A stretch of DNA of 30,945 bases, taken from assembly GCA_965371445.1 (NCBI GenBank), contig CBDUYN010000122.1, positions 1-30,945 on the forward strand, given 5' to 3'. How positions within the stretch are numbered: position 1 is the stretch's first letter; every line of letters starts with the position of its first letter. Source of the stretch: DASWIG01 sp965371445 (GTDB lineage Bacteria; Acidobacteriota; Thermoanaerobaculia; Multivoradales; J023). Positions 1 through 8,283 of the stretch are shown piece after piece. Under the pieces are notes generated by a model. That model worked only from the letters and a program-made list of their open reading frames with translations, made no database searches and was not told the origin of the DNA. The translations under genes and the position numbers were made by a program.

Positions 1-462
1 CAGCAACCCCTTGGCAGTTTCGAACTGGGTTTCGAAGTCCGTGTAGCCGTCCTCGGGCTCCTGCCTCCTTCCGGAGTGTCGGCGTAGAGCTTCGGCTTCG
101 TCGGAATACGCAGCTTCGGCCGCGACGCCCCCGTCCCGCGTGATCTGCCAAATCTGTTGGCTCGGAACGAGACAGCCTCCCGTGACGCACCAAACCTGTT
201 GGCTCGGCACGAGACCACCTTTCGTGACCTGCCAGATCTGTTGACTCGGCACGAGACGGCCTTCCGTGACCTGCCAGAACTGTTGACTCGGCACGAGACC
301 ACCTCGCGTGACCTGCCAGATCTGTTGACTCGGCACGAGACCACCTCGCGTGACCTGCCAAATCTGTTGGCTCGGCACGAAACGACCTTCTGTGACCTGC
401 CAAATCTGTTGGCTCGGCACGAGACGGCCTCTCGGGACCTGCCGGATCTTCAGACTCGGCAC
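1..462 (-). other. possible partial open frame across the repeat array, running off the left edge
   Basis: On the minus strand a frame stays open from a possible GTG at 462 to the window edge. It reads the 42-bp repeats as a 14-residue unit of the type LVPSQQIWQVTRGG, then a non-repetitive acidic tail with PEDGYTDFETQFETAKG near the edge. That tail looks more protein-like than the other frames, but all three minus frames and one plus frame are open through the repeats, so an open frame alone proves little. No family is recognised. It may be the N-terminal part of a gene continuing to the left, or non-coding. Confidence 0.2.
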
Positions 463-474
463 GTGAAGGGGCCG
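139..474. repeat. 42-bp tandem repeat array, eight copies
   Basis: Eight units begin exactly 42 bp apart at 139, 181, 223, 265, 307, 349, 391 and 433. The most conserved parts are CGTGACCTGCCA and CTCGGCACGAGAC. Copies differ at scattered positions (GAT/AAT, GACT/GGCT) and the outer copies are the most diverged, as expected of a minisatellite that grew by unequal exchange. The period is a multiple of three, so any open frame becomes a 14-residue repeat (plus strand: RHETTFRDLPDLLT type). There are no unique spacers, so this is not a CRISPR array. It directly abuts the stop codon of the CGNR remnant. Confidence 0.9.
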
Positions 475-478
475 GCCT

Positions 479-955
479 TCACGATCTCTTTCGCTGCCGG
501 TAGTACCTGGTGCCCTGCCGGCTCCCGCAGCGGGTCGAGCACCACCGGCGGCAGAGGTTGCGGGACTCGTCGTAGAAGACGCGGCGGCAGGTGCCGTCGG
601 CGCAGATCTTGAACCGCGGCCAGACGTTCTCGAGGCGCGTCCGGAGGACGATGGCAAGGAGACGCTCGAGGACGCCAGGGAGGCCGCCGGACTTGGGCTC
701 GAGACGCGTCGAGCCGTCCGCGAGGAAGCGAAACCGGATCGTCGCCGCCGCCGTCAGGCGGTCGAGCCCCTCGAGGGCGTCCGCGTCGGCGCCGTCGCCG
801 GTGGCGGCGATCAGCGCCCGGAGCCCGGCGCAGGCCTCCTTCGCCCGGTCGAGCTCGTCGGCCTCTCCCTCTGGGGAGCTCTCGACCTGTCGGGTCTCGC
901 CGACATGCTGGAGCCCGAGCTGACGACGCTGCGCAACGCGATCACAGGCCTGGCG
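479..955 (-). pseudogene. CGNR zinc-finger regulator, C-terminal remnant
   Basis: Read on the minus strand, about 150 codons end at a TGA (479-481). The frame contains ADELDRAKEACAGLRALIAA, then a domain ending in KICADGTCRRVFYDESRN, RRWCSTRCGSRQGTRYYR. This is the layout of the ABATE/zf-CGNR family of putative transcription regulators: a helical linker, then four cysteines with F-Y-D-x-S-R-N between the pairs. The name-giving CGNR is CGSR here, and the segment between WCS and the last Cys is one residue shorter than usual. The N-terminal ligand-binding half and a start codon are absent; the frame dissolves near 950, where a different gene begins in another frame. I infer a deletion fusion that removed the 5' half. 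Confidence 0.7.
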
Positions 956-1149
956 GCCGAGCGGCGGTCCACGGAGACCATGACGGCCTGCACCTTCTGC
1001 CAGTTGGCGTCCAGGAAGGCCGGCCTGACCGCCATCGCCTTGTACATGTTGGGAACGAAGTCGATCCCCAGGGAGCTTCTGATCTCCTCGTAGATCTCCT
1101 TCACTCTTCCCTGGGCGTCCTCTTCCGAGACCAGCTTCACGGTCGCCAT
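811..1149 (-). pseudogene. carboxymuconolactone decarboxylase/AhpD-like protein, N-terminal fragment
   Basis: The ATG at 1149 follows AAGGA about 7 nt upstream, so the start is well formed. The first 60 residues (MATVKLVSEEDAQGRVKEIY, then SLGIDFVPNMYKAMAVRP, then WQKVQAVMVS) match the N-terminal helix pattern of carboxymuconolactone decarboxylase-like/peroxidase-related proteins. Resemblance stops at about 970, just before the expected catalytic E/C-x2-C region; the frame then runs through unrelated Arg/Ser-rich shadow sequence to a stop at 811. The lost part is replaced by the 3' half of a CGNR zinc-finger gene in another frame. The product would lack the redox-active cysteines, so it is called a broken gene. 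Translation could still occur from the intact start. Confidence 0.65.
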
Positions 1150-1450
1150 CTCTGCTTCCTTATCTTTCCTCGATCGGTGGCTCACCTGATCAAGCCGCCA
1201 TCTCCTCCCCCGAGCCGATCCGGCACGCGATTTGTCCGACCCGGCGCGTCCCTTCACCGCCGCCCACGGCCTGCGGGCCACCTGGGCCAGCTGCCCGAGC
1301 CACGCGGGTTGGTCTTCCATGACGTGCACAGCTTACTACAGCCGGCCAGCCACCTTCGTGCGCTGGCGCTCCGATCGCGGCGATCTCAGAGTCGAGCCGC
1401 AGGGGCAAGTGCCGTTGGGACTCGCGGTCGCGGTTGCGCAAACCAGGGTC
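1150..1450. other. 300-bp stretch with no supported gene
   Basis: It lies between the 5' end of the decarboxylase-like fragment and the 3' end of the glycosyltransferase gene, both on the minus strand. Open frames exist on both strands but have the Arg/Pro/Ala-rich composition of GC-rich shadows and no recognisable motif. It should contain the promoter of the fragment at 1149; I cannot point to convincing -35/-10 boxes. Confidence 0.5.
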
Positions 1451-2410
1451 TTAAACGACAAACCGCTTCATCTCCGCCGGCGGCAAGACCGGCCCGCCGC
1501 TGTGAAGGTAGCGGGGCAGGAGAACCGACGCCCGCAACCAGCCGACGAAAACGGCGGTCGCACGCCGCGCCGCGCCGCGGGAGACGGCGCGCAGGAAGTC
1601 CGCGGCGTCCCGCCGCCAGATGACACCGAGCTGCGAGCGAAACCGGTTGCCGAGAAAACGGGCAAGCGCCAGGTAACGGTTCGAGTAGACGAGCTGCCAG
1701 CTGCCGAGAGAAAGCGTCGAGCCGCTCGTCGAGCCGGCGTGCCGGGCGCGGGCTTCGGGCACCAACAGGGCCTTGTAACCCGCGGCACGCAGCCGGCAGG
1801 CGAGGTCGACGTCCTCGTAATAGCAGCTGAAACGGTTGTCAAAGATCTGCGGTGTCACCTCGCCGCCCGGCAGCGTCACCGCGGCGAGCGCCCGCCGCCG
1901 GTAGATCGCCGCCGTCGCCGAAACGCCGAAGACCTCGATTGGCTCGCTGGGAGCGGAGCTCGCGGGCTTGCCGTGACCCAACTGGACAGCCTGCCAGTGA
2001 CGGTTCCAGCCGATGCCGTAGCCGTCGAGGCGCTCGTCGTCGTCGAGTCGTAAGTTCACCCCCTGGACGGCACCGAGCTCGGGATCGTCGTCCAGCTCCT
2101 TGACGAGCGACTCGTACCACCTCTCGCCGACGATCGCGTCGTCGTTGACGGTGACGACGAGCTCGCTCTCCGCAGCGACGGCGGCCATGGCATGGTTGTT
2201 GGCGGCGGCGAATCCGATGCTGTCGAGCAGATAAAGCGTCTGGTCCGCGAGGCCGACGGTGCGCTCGGTGGCGCGCAGGGCCTCCATCCCCTGGGCCACC
2301 AGCAGGATCTGGAGGCTGCCGCCGCCGGACCGGCGCAGCGCCTCCAGACAGGGGACGAGCCACGGGCTCTTGCCGACGGTCGGGACGATGGCGGTCGCCC
2401 AATGCTTCAT
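1451..2410 (-). CDS. GT2-family glycosyltransferase
   Basis: A 319-residue GT-A-fold enzyme expected to move a sugar from a nucleotide donor to a growing glycan at the cytoplasmic face of the membrane. The N-terminus (ATAIVPTVGKSPWLVPCLEA) is the first nucleotide-binding strand; VNDDAIV (NDD at about 89-91) is the DxD-type metal site; CYYEDVDLACRLRAAGY (ED at 199-200) holds the likely catalytic base; the conserved RARHAGSTS follows. This pattern is shared with the rhamnosyltransferase branch of GT2, but the donor cannot be read from sequence. The start is the ATG at 2410, which overlaps the stop of the upstream gene as ATGA; the frame is open further upstream but only as a shadow of that gene. 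The C-terminal region is basic and amphipathic, perhaps for membrane association. It is the last gene of a five-gene unit. Confidence 0.88.
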   Translation of the reverse strand: MKHWATAIVPTVGKSPWLVPCLEALRRSGGGSLQILLVAQGMEALRATERTVGLADQTLYLLDSIGFAAANNHAMAAVAAESELVVTVNDDAIVGERWYESLVKELDDDPELGAVQGVNLRLDDDERLDGYGIGWNRHWQAVQLGHGKPASSAPSEPIEVFGVSATAAIYRRRALAAVTLPGGEVTPQIFDNRFSCYYEDVDLACRLRAAGYKALLVPEARARHAGSTSGSTLSLGSWQLVYSNRYLALARFLGNRFRSQLGVIWRRDAADFLRAVSRGAARRATAVFVGWLRASVLLPRYLHSGGPVLPPAEMKRFVV

Positions 2411-4572
2411 GGCCAGTCGAGCTCCAAACGGTCGACCGCCACCCGGGCACCGTCGCCGCGACCGCGCGCCGGGGCGGTCGTCAGCACCAGGGGCTCGCCC
2501 GCCGGCCACGGGAAGGGTCCCAGCTCGACCTCTTTCCAGTCGGTGGCGAACCGGACGTTCGCCAGCCGCTTCGAACCGGCGGCGACGCGCAACACCGCCG
2601 TCTCACCGTGAACGGCGTGGGCCCGGAGACGGAGTCGAAGCGCATCTCCGCCGGCGACCACCGGCACCGTGAGGCGTCCCCGGGGCGGGACGATCCAGCC
2701 GCTCGTGTAGCGCGGCCGCTCCACGACCCAGGGCCCGGGAAACGGGCGGCCACGTTCTTTCTGCACCCAGGCGTCTTCGACCTCGACGGCCCGGGTCGGG
2801 AGCCGCGAGGCGGCGACCGGAACCACGGCGGCCGCCAGGAGGACGGCGACGAGGCCCCAGGCGGCCGCGTCACGCCCACGGCGGCGCGGCGCAGGCCAAA
2901 GGGCGAGAGGGATCAGCAAAAGGCTCAGCGGCGGCCAGAGGAAGCTCGCGAGACGCGGCCGGATCGTGCTCGGGAACAGACGCGCCACGTCGGCGCCGAG
3001 CCTCGTCCCGGCTTTTTCCAGGAGGTGGGTGCGGCCGTCGGCGAGGTTGTAGGTCCAGCCCGGGACGATCACCCAGACGAGGGTCAGCACCACGGTCACG
3101 ACGAGGAGTGCCGCCGTCACGGCCCGCAGCGGCGGCCAGCGGCGCTCCTCGAAAAGCGGCACCAGAGCGAGGACGAGAAACGGCAAGACGACGAGCGGAT
3201 AGCGAAACGGCGGCGACCAGCCGCCGTACCACTCCAGACGTGGCGCGGTGACGAGCAGGTACGGCCCGGCGACGAGCGCCGCGTCGGCCAAAAGGGCCGC
3301 GCGGCGGCGCAACAGCAGCCAGCCGGCGGGAAGCACGAGGAGGTAGATCGGGGCGGCGGGAAAAAGCCCGAAGGCGACGTCGTAGAACATCCCGAAAAGA
3401 CCGCGGGCGAAGTCCGCGAGGCCGCTCGAAGGAAGGTAGAGATCCTCCCACCGGTGGATCTTGAGGAGGTTTCCGTAGACCAGCTGGTTGTGGATCATCA
3501 GCCCCAGCAGCGCCGCCGCGAGGCTCCCCGCCAGGAGGAACGTCCAGCGCCGCGACGCCCGAAGGCGCAGGAGGGCGAGAAGCGCCAGGGGAATGGCGAC
3601 GAGCGCCAGGCGGAGCTTCAGGAACGGCAAGAGCACCAGCGGCAAGACGAGGCCCACGAGCACCGCCGGGAGCGGCGGCGACTCCTCTTTTCGGAGCGCG
3701 TACACCCGGTCGAGGCCGATCACGACGAGAAGCGCCGCCGGGACCTCGATCCAGACCTGGTAGCTGTAGACGAGAAGCGGCGGGCTGAAGGCAAGGACGG
3801 CGTAGGCCAGAAGCGCTGGCCCCGGGCTTGCGCCGTAGCGCCCCGCGAGGCGCAGCACCGTCCAGGCCAGGGCGGCGGCAAAGACCGCCATCACCACCAT
3901 CGCCCCCCAGCGGCCGGCGACTCGATAGGCGGGTGCCAGGACCAGGGGGAGCAGCAGGTTGTGGCGCGAGTAGACCTCACCGTCCTCACCCCGGGGATCG
4001 CCGCGCTGCGGCTGGAGGGCGCGGTCGAGGAAAGCGGCGGAATCCTCCTGGGCGTAGTTGTTCGCGAGGTCGGTGTCGAAGTCATAGGCCAGGCTGTGGG
4101 CCAGGAGCAGGTTCCAGGGCTCGTCGCCATCGACCTGGCGGTGCTCGGCCGACCACGGCTGAAGCGCCAGGTAGACGACGAGCGGCAGCAGGAAAAAAGC
4201 CGCCGGAGGACGCTCCGGCACTCGCCCTCCCAGCGTCTTGCGGAGCCGCAACAGGAGCCGTGCCACCCGCTTCGCCAGGAGCAGCAGGTAGCCGGCGGCG
4301 AGGAACCAGTCGGTAGCGGCAAGCCCGAGGCTCCTGCGGCCCAGGGTCAGGAGGACGAGGCCCGCAAGGAGCGCCCCTTCGAGCTCTCCCGCCGTCCGCG
4401 AGGATCCGAGCGGACGCTCCAGGGCCCGCAGCGCCGCCACCACGAGCGGCAGCACCACCAGGCTCGAGCGAAACGCATCGTCGTCGGTGAGAGGCGAGAA
4501 GCGATGCAGCACCGCCGCCGCGGCAGCCGCCGCTCCAAGCTCCAGGATCGTCCGGAGGTGGACCCCTCTCAA
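2407..4572 (-). CDS. GT-C-like polytopic membrane protein (dolichyl-phosphate-mannose transferase type)
   Basis: About 721 residues with roughly 12 hydrophobic segments in the first 560, then a soluble beta-rich C-terminal domain of about 140 residues. An acidic loop after the first helices reads QVDGDEPWNLLLAHSLAYDF; Asp-Glu in this extracytoplasmic loop is the hallmark of GT-C enzymes such as ArnT and PMT (GT39/GT83), which take sugar from a lipid-phosphate carrier. The aromatic and charged loops (YSRHNLLLPLV, EWYGGWSPPFRYPL) also fit. I chose the TTG at 4572 because it overlaps the upstream TGA as TTGA; the open frame extends about 177 codons further, but that part is Arg/Gly/Pro-rich and antisense-like. 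The 4-bp overlaps on both sides imply translational coupling. Substrate unknown. Confidence 0.75.
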   Translation of the reverse strand: MRGVHLRTILELGAAAAAAAVLHRFSPLTDDDAFRSSLVVLPLVVAALRALERPLGSSRTAGELEGALLAGLVLLTLGRRSLGLAATDWFLAAGYLLLLAKRVARLLLRLRKTLGGRVPERPPAAFFLLPLVVYLALQPWSAEHRQVDGDEPWNLLLAHSLAYDFDTDLANNYAQEDSAAFLDRALQPQRGDPRGEDGEVYSRHNLLLPLVLAPAYRVAGRWGAMVVMAVFAAALAWTVLRLAGRYGASPGPALLAYAVLAFSPPLLVYSYQVWIEVPAALLVVIGLDRVYALRKEESPPLPAVLVGLVLPLVLLPFLKLRLALVAIPLALLALLRLRASRRWTFLLAGSLAAALLGLMIHNQLVYGNLLKIHRWEDLYLPSSGLADFARGLFGMFYDVAFGLFPAAPIYLLVLPAGWLLLRRRAALLADAALVAGPYLLVTAPRLEWYGGWSPPFRYPLVVLPFLVLALVPLFEERRWPPLRAVTAALLVVTVVLTLVWVIVPGWTYNLADGRTHLLEKAGTRLGADVARLFPSTIRPRLASFLWPPLSLLLIPLALWPAPRRRGRDAAAWGLVAVLLAAAVVPVAASRLPTRAVEVEDAWVQKERGRPFPGPWVVERPRYTSGWIVPPRGRLTVPVVAGGDALRLRLRAHAVHGETAVLRVAAGSKRLANVRFATDWKEVELGPFPWPAGEPLVLTTAPARGRGDGARVAVDRLELDWP

Positions 4573-6275
4573 CGTCGTAGCTCCAGGTGATAGACGACGA
4601 GCTCCACCTCGCTCGGCAGGTCCTCGTGACGCCGCACGGCGATCGAAGCGGCCTCGACCGGAGCATCGAGGGAGAAGCGGGCGCGGAAGCGCTGGGCAAA
4701 AAACGTGCCGTCCAAGGCGACCTGTGACAGGCTGGGCTGCGGCGCCATGAATCCCGGACGGTCGGCAATGTCGCGGCGCGCCGCCGCCCATTCGGCGGTG
4801 TGGAGGCCGGCGAGGATGTCCCATTGCGCGAGGATCCGGCCTCCGGCGTCGCGCAGCTTCACGGTCGCCACCGGAGCTCCCAGCTCGAGACCCACGCCGT
4901 GGACCAGATGGGTGTCGAGCGTCCCCCCGGCGACCTCCTGGGGCGGGAAGCTCAGGAAGAGCGGCCGACGTTCGGCGTCGAGGGTGACCGGCTTGAAGGA
5001 CACCGGCACATGGGCCGTCGTCGGCATCGCCTGCCACAGCGCCAAGACGACGAGCACCGCGAGCCAGACGGCGGGCCGGGGCACGCCTCGGCGCCCGCGC
5101 CACCGCTCCAGGACCCAGGCGAGGCCGGGCACGACGGCAAACGCGGCGACGAGTGCCACCGGGATCGTCTTCAGGGAAACAAGCTCCAGGACCTCCGTTA
5201 GCGGCTCCTCGCGCAGCCAGGGGTAGGAGGCGACGACGAGAGTCCCCAGGGCCAGGGCGTTGGACCAGGCGCGTTGCAGGCCGGGTACGCCACCGCCAAG
5301 ACCCAGGGCCGCCAGGACGAGACCGCCGGCCAGGGCCTCCGGCCCACGTCCCACCAGGGCACCGAAGAGCGCCAGCAGGAGCCCCCGAAGCACCAGGGGC
5401 CGGCCCTTGGGAGGCGCCAGGGCGAGCGCCGGCATCAGGACCAGGCCCTGGGCCCAGAAGAGGGCGAGCTCCGTCGAAGTCTGCTCCGGGGGGGTGCGGA
5501 AAGCGAGGATGGCGGCGGCGACAGGAATGAGGTAGGCCGCATAGCCGCGGGCCATGAAGGTGAGGGCGCCGAGCGTGAAGAGAGTACCCAGCGTGGCGTC
5601 CCAGAGCGGCGGCACGACGAGGACCGCGGCGGCGAGGGCGCGCCAGGGGAGCGGACGCGAGGCGTCGGCCAGCTCGGCGCCGGCCGCGGCGGCGAGGAGC
5701 GCCAGGGTCACCGTGACGTTCCAGCCCGGCGAGAGGACAAAAGCCGCAGCACCGGCGATCCAGGCCGGAGCGGTCCCGAAGCGCCGGGCGAGGAGAGTGA
5801 GCGCCAGCCCCGCCGCGACCGGCAAGGCGGCGACGCTCGTCACCGTGCGCAAATCGAGCAGCGGCGCCAGCAGGAGGTCAGGTCGCGCCAGGAGCTGGAC
5901 GCCGAGGGCCAAGCCGGCGCTCGGCCCCGGCGCGAGCAGGAGCTCGACGCCCGCCCGGCCGGCAGCGACGACGAGACCGGCGATCAGCACCAGCGAGACC
6001 AGCGCGCCGCGGTGAGGTCCGTAGCCCACCGCCCACACCGCGGCCACGGCCAGCACCGCCGTCCAACCGAGCTCCAGGGAGGGACGCGGTGCGACCACGG
6101 CGATCGCCACGAGCACCCCTCCCACCATCAGCGCGAGAAACGCGCTTTCCGAGCTCCCCACCGGGTCGGCCTGCGTCCGAGCCAGGCTCTGGACCGCGGC
6201 AAAGGCGGCCAGCGCCACGGCGAGATGTGCCGGGGCAGTGGGGCGGCGGGGAAGCTGAGCAGCGATCGCAGACAT
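4569..6275 (-). CDS. polytopic membrane protein with C-terminal beta domain, function unknown
   Basis: 568 residues with about 12-14 hydrophobic segments over residues 15-410, then a soluble domain of about 150 residues beginning near TTAHVPVSFKPVTLDAERRP. I do not recognise the family. Its layout (many helices, then a terminal beta domain with phrases such as GVGLELGAPVATVKLRDAGG) parallels the next gene, so the two may be related partners. Long runs of Ala, Leu, Val and Gly fit a membrane protein rather than a shadow. The start is the ATG at 6275; a GGAG about 20 nt upstream is too far to be a good ribosome site, so a different start within the first codons is possible. Coupled by TTGA overlap to the GT-C-like gene; a role in surface glycan or glycolipid assembly is inferred only from context. 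Confidence 0.65.
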   Translation of the reverse strand: MSAIAAQLPRRPTAPAHLAVALAAFAAVQSLARTQADPVGSSESAFLALMVGGVLVAIAVVAPRPSLELGWTAVLAVAAVWAVGYGPHRGALVSLVLIAGLVVAAGRAGVELLLAPGPSAGLALGVQLLARPDLLLAPLLDLRTVTSVAALPVAAGLALTLLARRFGTAPAWIAGAAAFVLSPGWNVTVTLALLAAAAGAELADASRPLPWRALAAAVLVVPPLWDATLGTLFTLGALTFMARGYAAYLIPVAAAILAFRTPPEQTSTELALFWAQGLVLMPALALAPPKGRPLVLRGLLLALFGALVGRGPEALAGGLVLAALGLGGGVPGLQRAWSNALALGTLVVASYPWLREEPLTEVLELVSLKTIPVALVAAFAVVPGLAWVLERWRGRRGVPRPAVWLAVLVVLALWQAMPTTAHVPVSFKPVTLDAERRPLFLSFPPQEVAGGTLDTHLVHGVGLELGAPVATVKLRDAGGRILAQWDILAGLHTAEWAAARRDIADRPGFMAPQPSLSQVALDGTFFAQRFRARFSLDAPVEAASIAVRRHEDLPSEVELVVYHLELRR

Positions 6276-6327
6276 CAGGGGAGAGAATCATACTCCTGAA
6301 CGTCTCCCTCGTGGAGACGGCGATCGT

Positions 6328-7350
6328 TCAGGCGGTCCCTGCGGCACGGCCGCGGGCCTCGCTCGTAAGGGTCTCTTTCTCCGCCGCCGAGAGGTAGGCG
6401 ATCTCCAGGGCATTCTGCTGGAGCTGGCGGACTTCCTCGCGGCCGAAGCCCGCCTGAGGGGCCGCGGTCTCGTACTCGTAGCGCAGGTCGATGCCGCTGA
6501 TCGTCGGATCGTCGGTGTTCAAGGTGACGGGGATGCCGCGGGCGAGCTGGTCCGCGGCGGGGTGGGCGCCGTAGCCCGCGACCGTCCTCGTCTGGACGTT
6601 CGAAGTCAGGTTGGCCTCCACACCGATCCGATGCTCCGCCATGTAGCCCAGGAGCGCCGGGTCCTCGCTGGCGCGCACGGCGTGGCCGATACGCGTCGCC
6701 CCGAGGTCACGAATCGCCGCCCACACGCTCTCGGGCCCGGCCGCCTCGCCAGCGTGGACCGTGATACGCAGACCGGCGTCGCGGGCGCGGCGGAAGTGCT
6801 CCCGGAAAAGCTCCGCGGGAAAGCGGGCCTCGTCGCCCGCCAGGTCGATCGCCCTCAGGCGGTCGCTTCTTGCGAGCAACGCCATGAGCTCCAAGAGCGC
6901 CGTCGGCGCTCCGTAGGTGCGGCTGAGCGTCCCGATCAGCCGGACCGGAAGCCCGGAGGACCGAGATCCCGCCTCCACTCCGTCGAGAACCGCCTCGACC
7001 ACCGCCTCGAGGTCGAGGCCGTGGGGTTCGGCCATGAAGTACGGGCTGAAGCGCAGCTCGACGTAGTGAAGGCCTTCGCGCGAGGCGTCCTCGACGCATT
7101 CGTAGGCCACCCGGCGGCACGCGTCGGCGTCGGCCAGGACCGCCGTCAAGTAGCGGAACCGGCCGATGAAGGTCATGAGGTCACGCTCGCGGCCGTCGAC
7201 CACGACGTAGGGACGAAGGCCCTCGAGGTCACGGGCCGGTAGCTCGACGCCGTGGAGCTCGGCAAGCTCCAGGACGCTGGTCAGCCGCAGGCCCCCGTCG
7301 AGGTGACGGTGGAGGTCGATCAAGGGCAGCGCCGGGTCGATCAGCGACAT
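6328..7350 (-). CDS. add: adenosine deaminase
   Basis: Cytosolic purine salvage enzyme converting (deoxy)adenosine to (deoxy)inosine and ammonia. The 340-residue length equals bacterial Add proteins, and all catalytic residues are visible: the zinc ligands H14 and H16 in DLHRHLDGG, H199 in ITVHAGEAAGPES with the proton donor E202, H223 in RIGHAVRA, and D280-D281 in LNTDDP. EDASREGLHYVELRFSPYFM and QNALEIAYLSAAEK are also family signatures and separate it from adenine deaminase. The gene starts 9 bp after the DUF547 stop and ends 52 bp before the membrane protein start, so it is probably co-transcribed with both. Nothing suggests decay. Confidence 0.97.
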   Translation of the reverse strand: MSLIDPALPLIDLHRHLDGGLRLTSVLELAELHGVELPARDLEGLRPYVVVDGRERDLMTFIGRFRYLTAVLADADACRRVAYECVEDASREGLHYVELRFSPYFMAEPHGLDLEAVVEAVLDGVEAGSRSSGLPVRLIGTLSRTYGAPTALLELMALLARSDRLRAIDLAGDEARFPAELFREHFRRARDAGLRITVHAGEAAGPESVWAAIRDLGATRIGHAVRASEDPALLGYMAEHRIGVEANLTSNVQTRTVAGYGAHPAADQLARGIPVTLNTDDPTISGIDLRYEYETAAPQAGFGREEVRQLQQNALEIAYLSAAEKETLTSEARGRAAGTA

Positions 7351-7359
7351 CCGGCGATT

Positions 7360-8193
7360 CTAGTCTCCGGCGGCGTTCAAGCTCCAGTCGTAATCGTGGT
7401 CGAGGCCGCCGTCCCAGCTCTGGAGCCGGCGCGCCAGCTCGGGCGTGGCGTACCTCCGGAGGCTCTCGACGACACCGGCGTCGCTGCCCCCGAAGTCGTC
7501 GCGGTACCAGACGAAAATCGACGAGACGACGAGCTTCTCGCCGTCGAAGCGGGCACCGCGGGGATGGTTGACGTAGTCCCGCGCCGCCGCCTCCAGGAGC
7601 TCTTCGGCGGTCTCGGCGGTATAGGCCTGGCGCCCCAGGTTGGGGCAGCCGAGGCTCGCGCAGTTGACCGCGTAGTGGATCCGCGGATCCCTCCAGATCG
7701 GGCGCAGGATCCGGTGCTCGACGTCGTTTAACGACAGCTCCCGGCCTTCGACGCGCAAGAGCTTGGCGCCCCAGGGCCCGTTGCTGAAAAAGCCCGGCGA
7801 GATGTCGATGTCGGTGATCGAGTCGACCGGCATGTGGTCGAGGACGACCTTGAGGGTCGCCGCGTTGTAGAGGTTGATCCAATAGGCCAGCTGCTCGCGG
7901 CGGTTGAGCGCGGAGACCCGGGTGGCCTCGAGACTCGTCAGGTAACGCCCCAGGGCCTGGCGGTCGCTCGCCGTGACCGCGGCATAGGCCACCAGATGAA
8001 TTCCCGACGTCCCGGAGGACACGTAGCGGTCGAGGAAGGCCTGCCAGGGCCCGTGGTCGACGGTGGCGGTGCTCTCCGGCCGATGGTGTTGCCAGAGCGG
8101 CCAGAGCTCCGCCTTGGGGGCGGCGGCGAGCGGCGACGTCAATCCGGCGCTCAAAGCGGCCAGCGAGGCGATTCGAAGCAGGCGTCGTTTCAA
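7360..8193 (-). CDS. DUF547 domain protein, exported
   Basis: 277 residues: an N-terminal signal peptide (MKRRLLRIASLAALSAGLTS, cleavage probably after LAAA) followed by one DUF547 domain. Domain signatures are LAYWINLYNAATLKVVLDH, FFSNGPWGAKLLRVEG, LSLNDVEHRILRP, IHYAVNCASLGCPNLG and the terminal WYRDDFGG. The biochemical role of DUF547 is not established; the Cys in NCASLGCP and the His in HYAVNC are the best candidates for active residues. I chose the TTG at 8193 because GGAGA lies 8 nt before it and the signal peptide starts there; the frame is open for another 256 codons upstream, but that segment is antisense to the permease gene. It is the first gene of the leftward operon and diverges from the TauE/SafE gene. 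Confidence 0.85.
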   Translation of the reverse strand: MKRRLLRIASLAALSAGLTSPLAAAPKAELWPLWQHHRPESTATVDHGPWQAFLDRYVSSGTSGIHLVAYAAVTASDRQALGRYLTSLEATRVSALNRREQLAYWINLYNAATLKVVLDHMPVDSITDIDISPGFFSNGPWGAKLLRVEGRELSLNDVEHRILRPIWRDPRIHYAVNCASLGCPNLGRQAYTAETAEELLEAAARDYVNHPRGARFDGEKLVVSSIFVWYRDDFGGSDAGVVESLRRYATPELARRLQSWDGGLDHDYDWSLNAAGD

Positions 8194-8283
8194 GTCGATG
8201 TCTCCAAGGGTCTGCCGCGACGGGCGTTTTCTCTCCTTACGCAGGCGGTCCCTTCTCGGATGTTGCCACGATAAGCTCTTTTC
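8194..8283. promoter_or_regulatory. divergent intergenic region between the DUF547 protein and the permease
   Basis: These 90 bp must hold the promoters of both the leftward five-gene unit and the rightward permease. I can identify the GGAGA ribosome site of the leftward gene (about 8 nt before its TTG), but no confident -35/-10 pair on either strand. Confidence 0.35.

Noticed and set aside
139..474. CRISPR array
   Set aside because: The repeat is strictly tandem with a 42-bp period and no unique spacers; no cas gene is present.
1190..1441. Small minus-strand open frame upstream of the decarboxylase-like fragment
   Set aside because: No ribosome site, no motif and the composition of a random GC-rich frame.
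2608..4590. Open frame of 660 codons on the plus strand
   Set aside because: Gln/Arg/Glu-rich, no motif, and antisense to the GT-C-like membrane protein.
4573..5103. N-terminal extension of the GT-C-like protein (177 codons)
   Set aside because: Arg/Gly/Pro-rich and antisense-like in composition, entirely overlapping the upstream gene; the TTG at 4572 explains the junction better.
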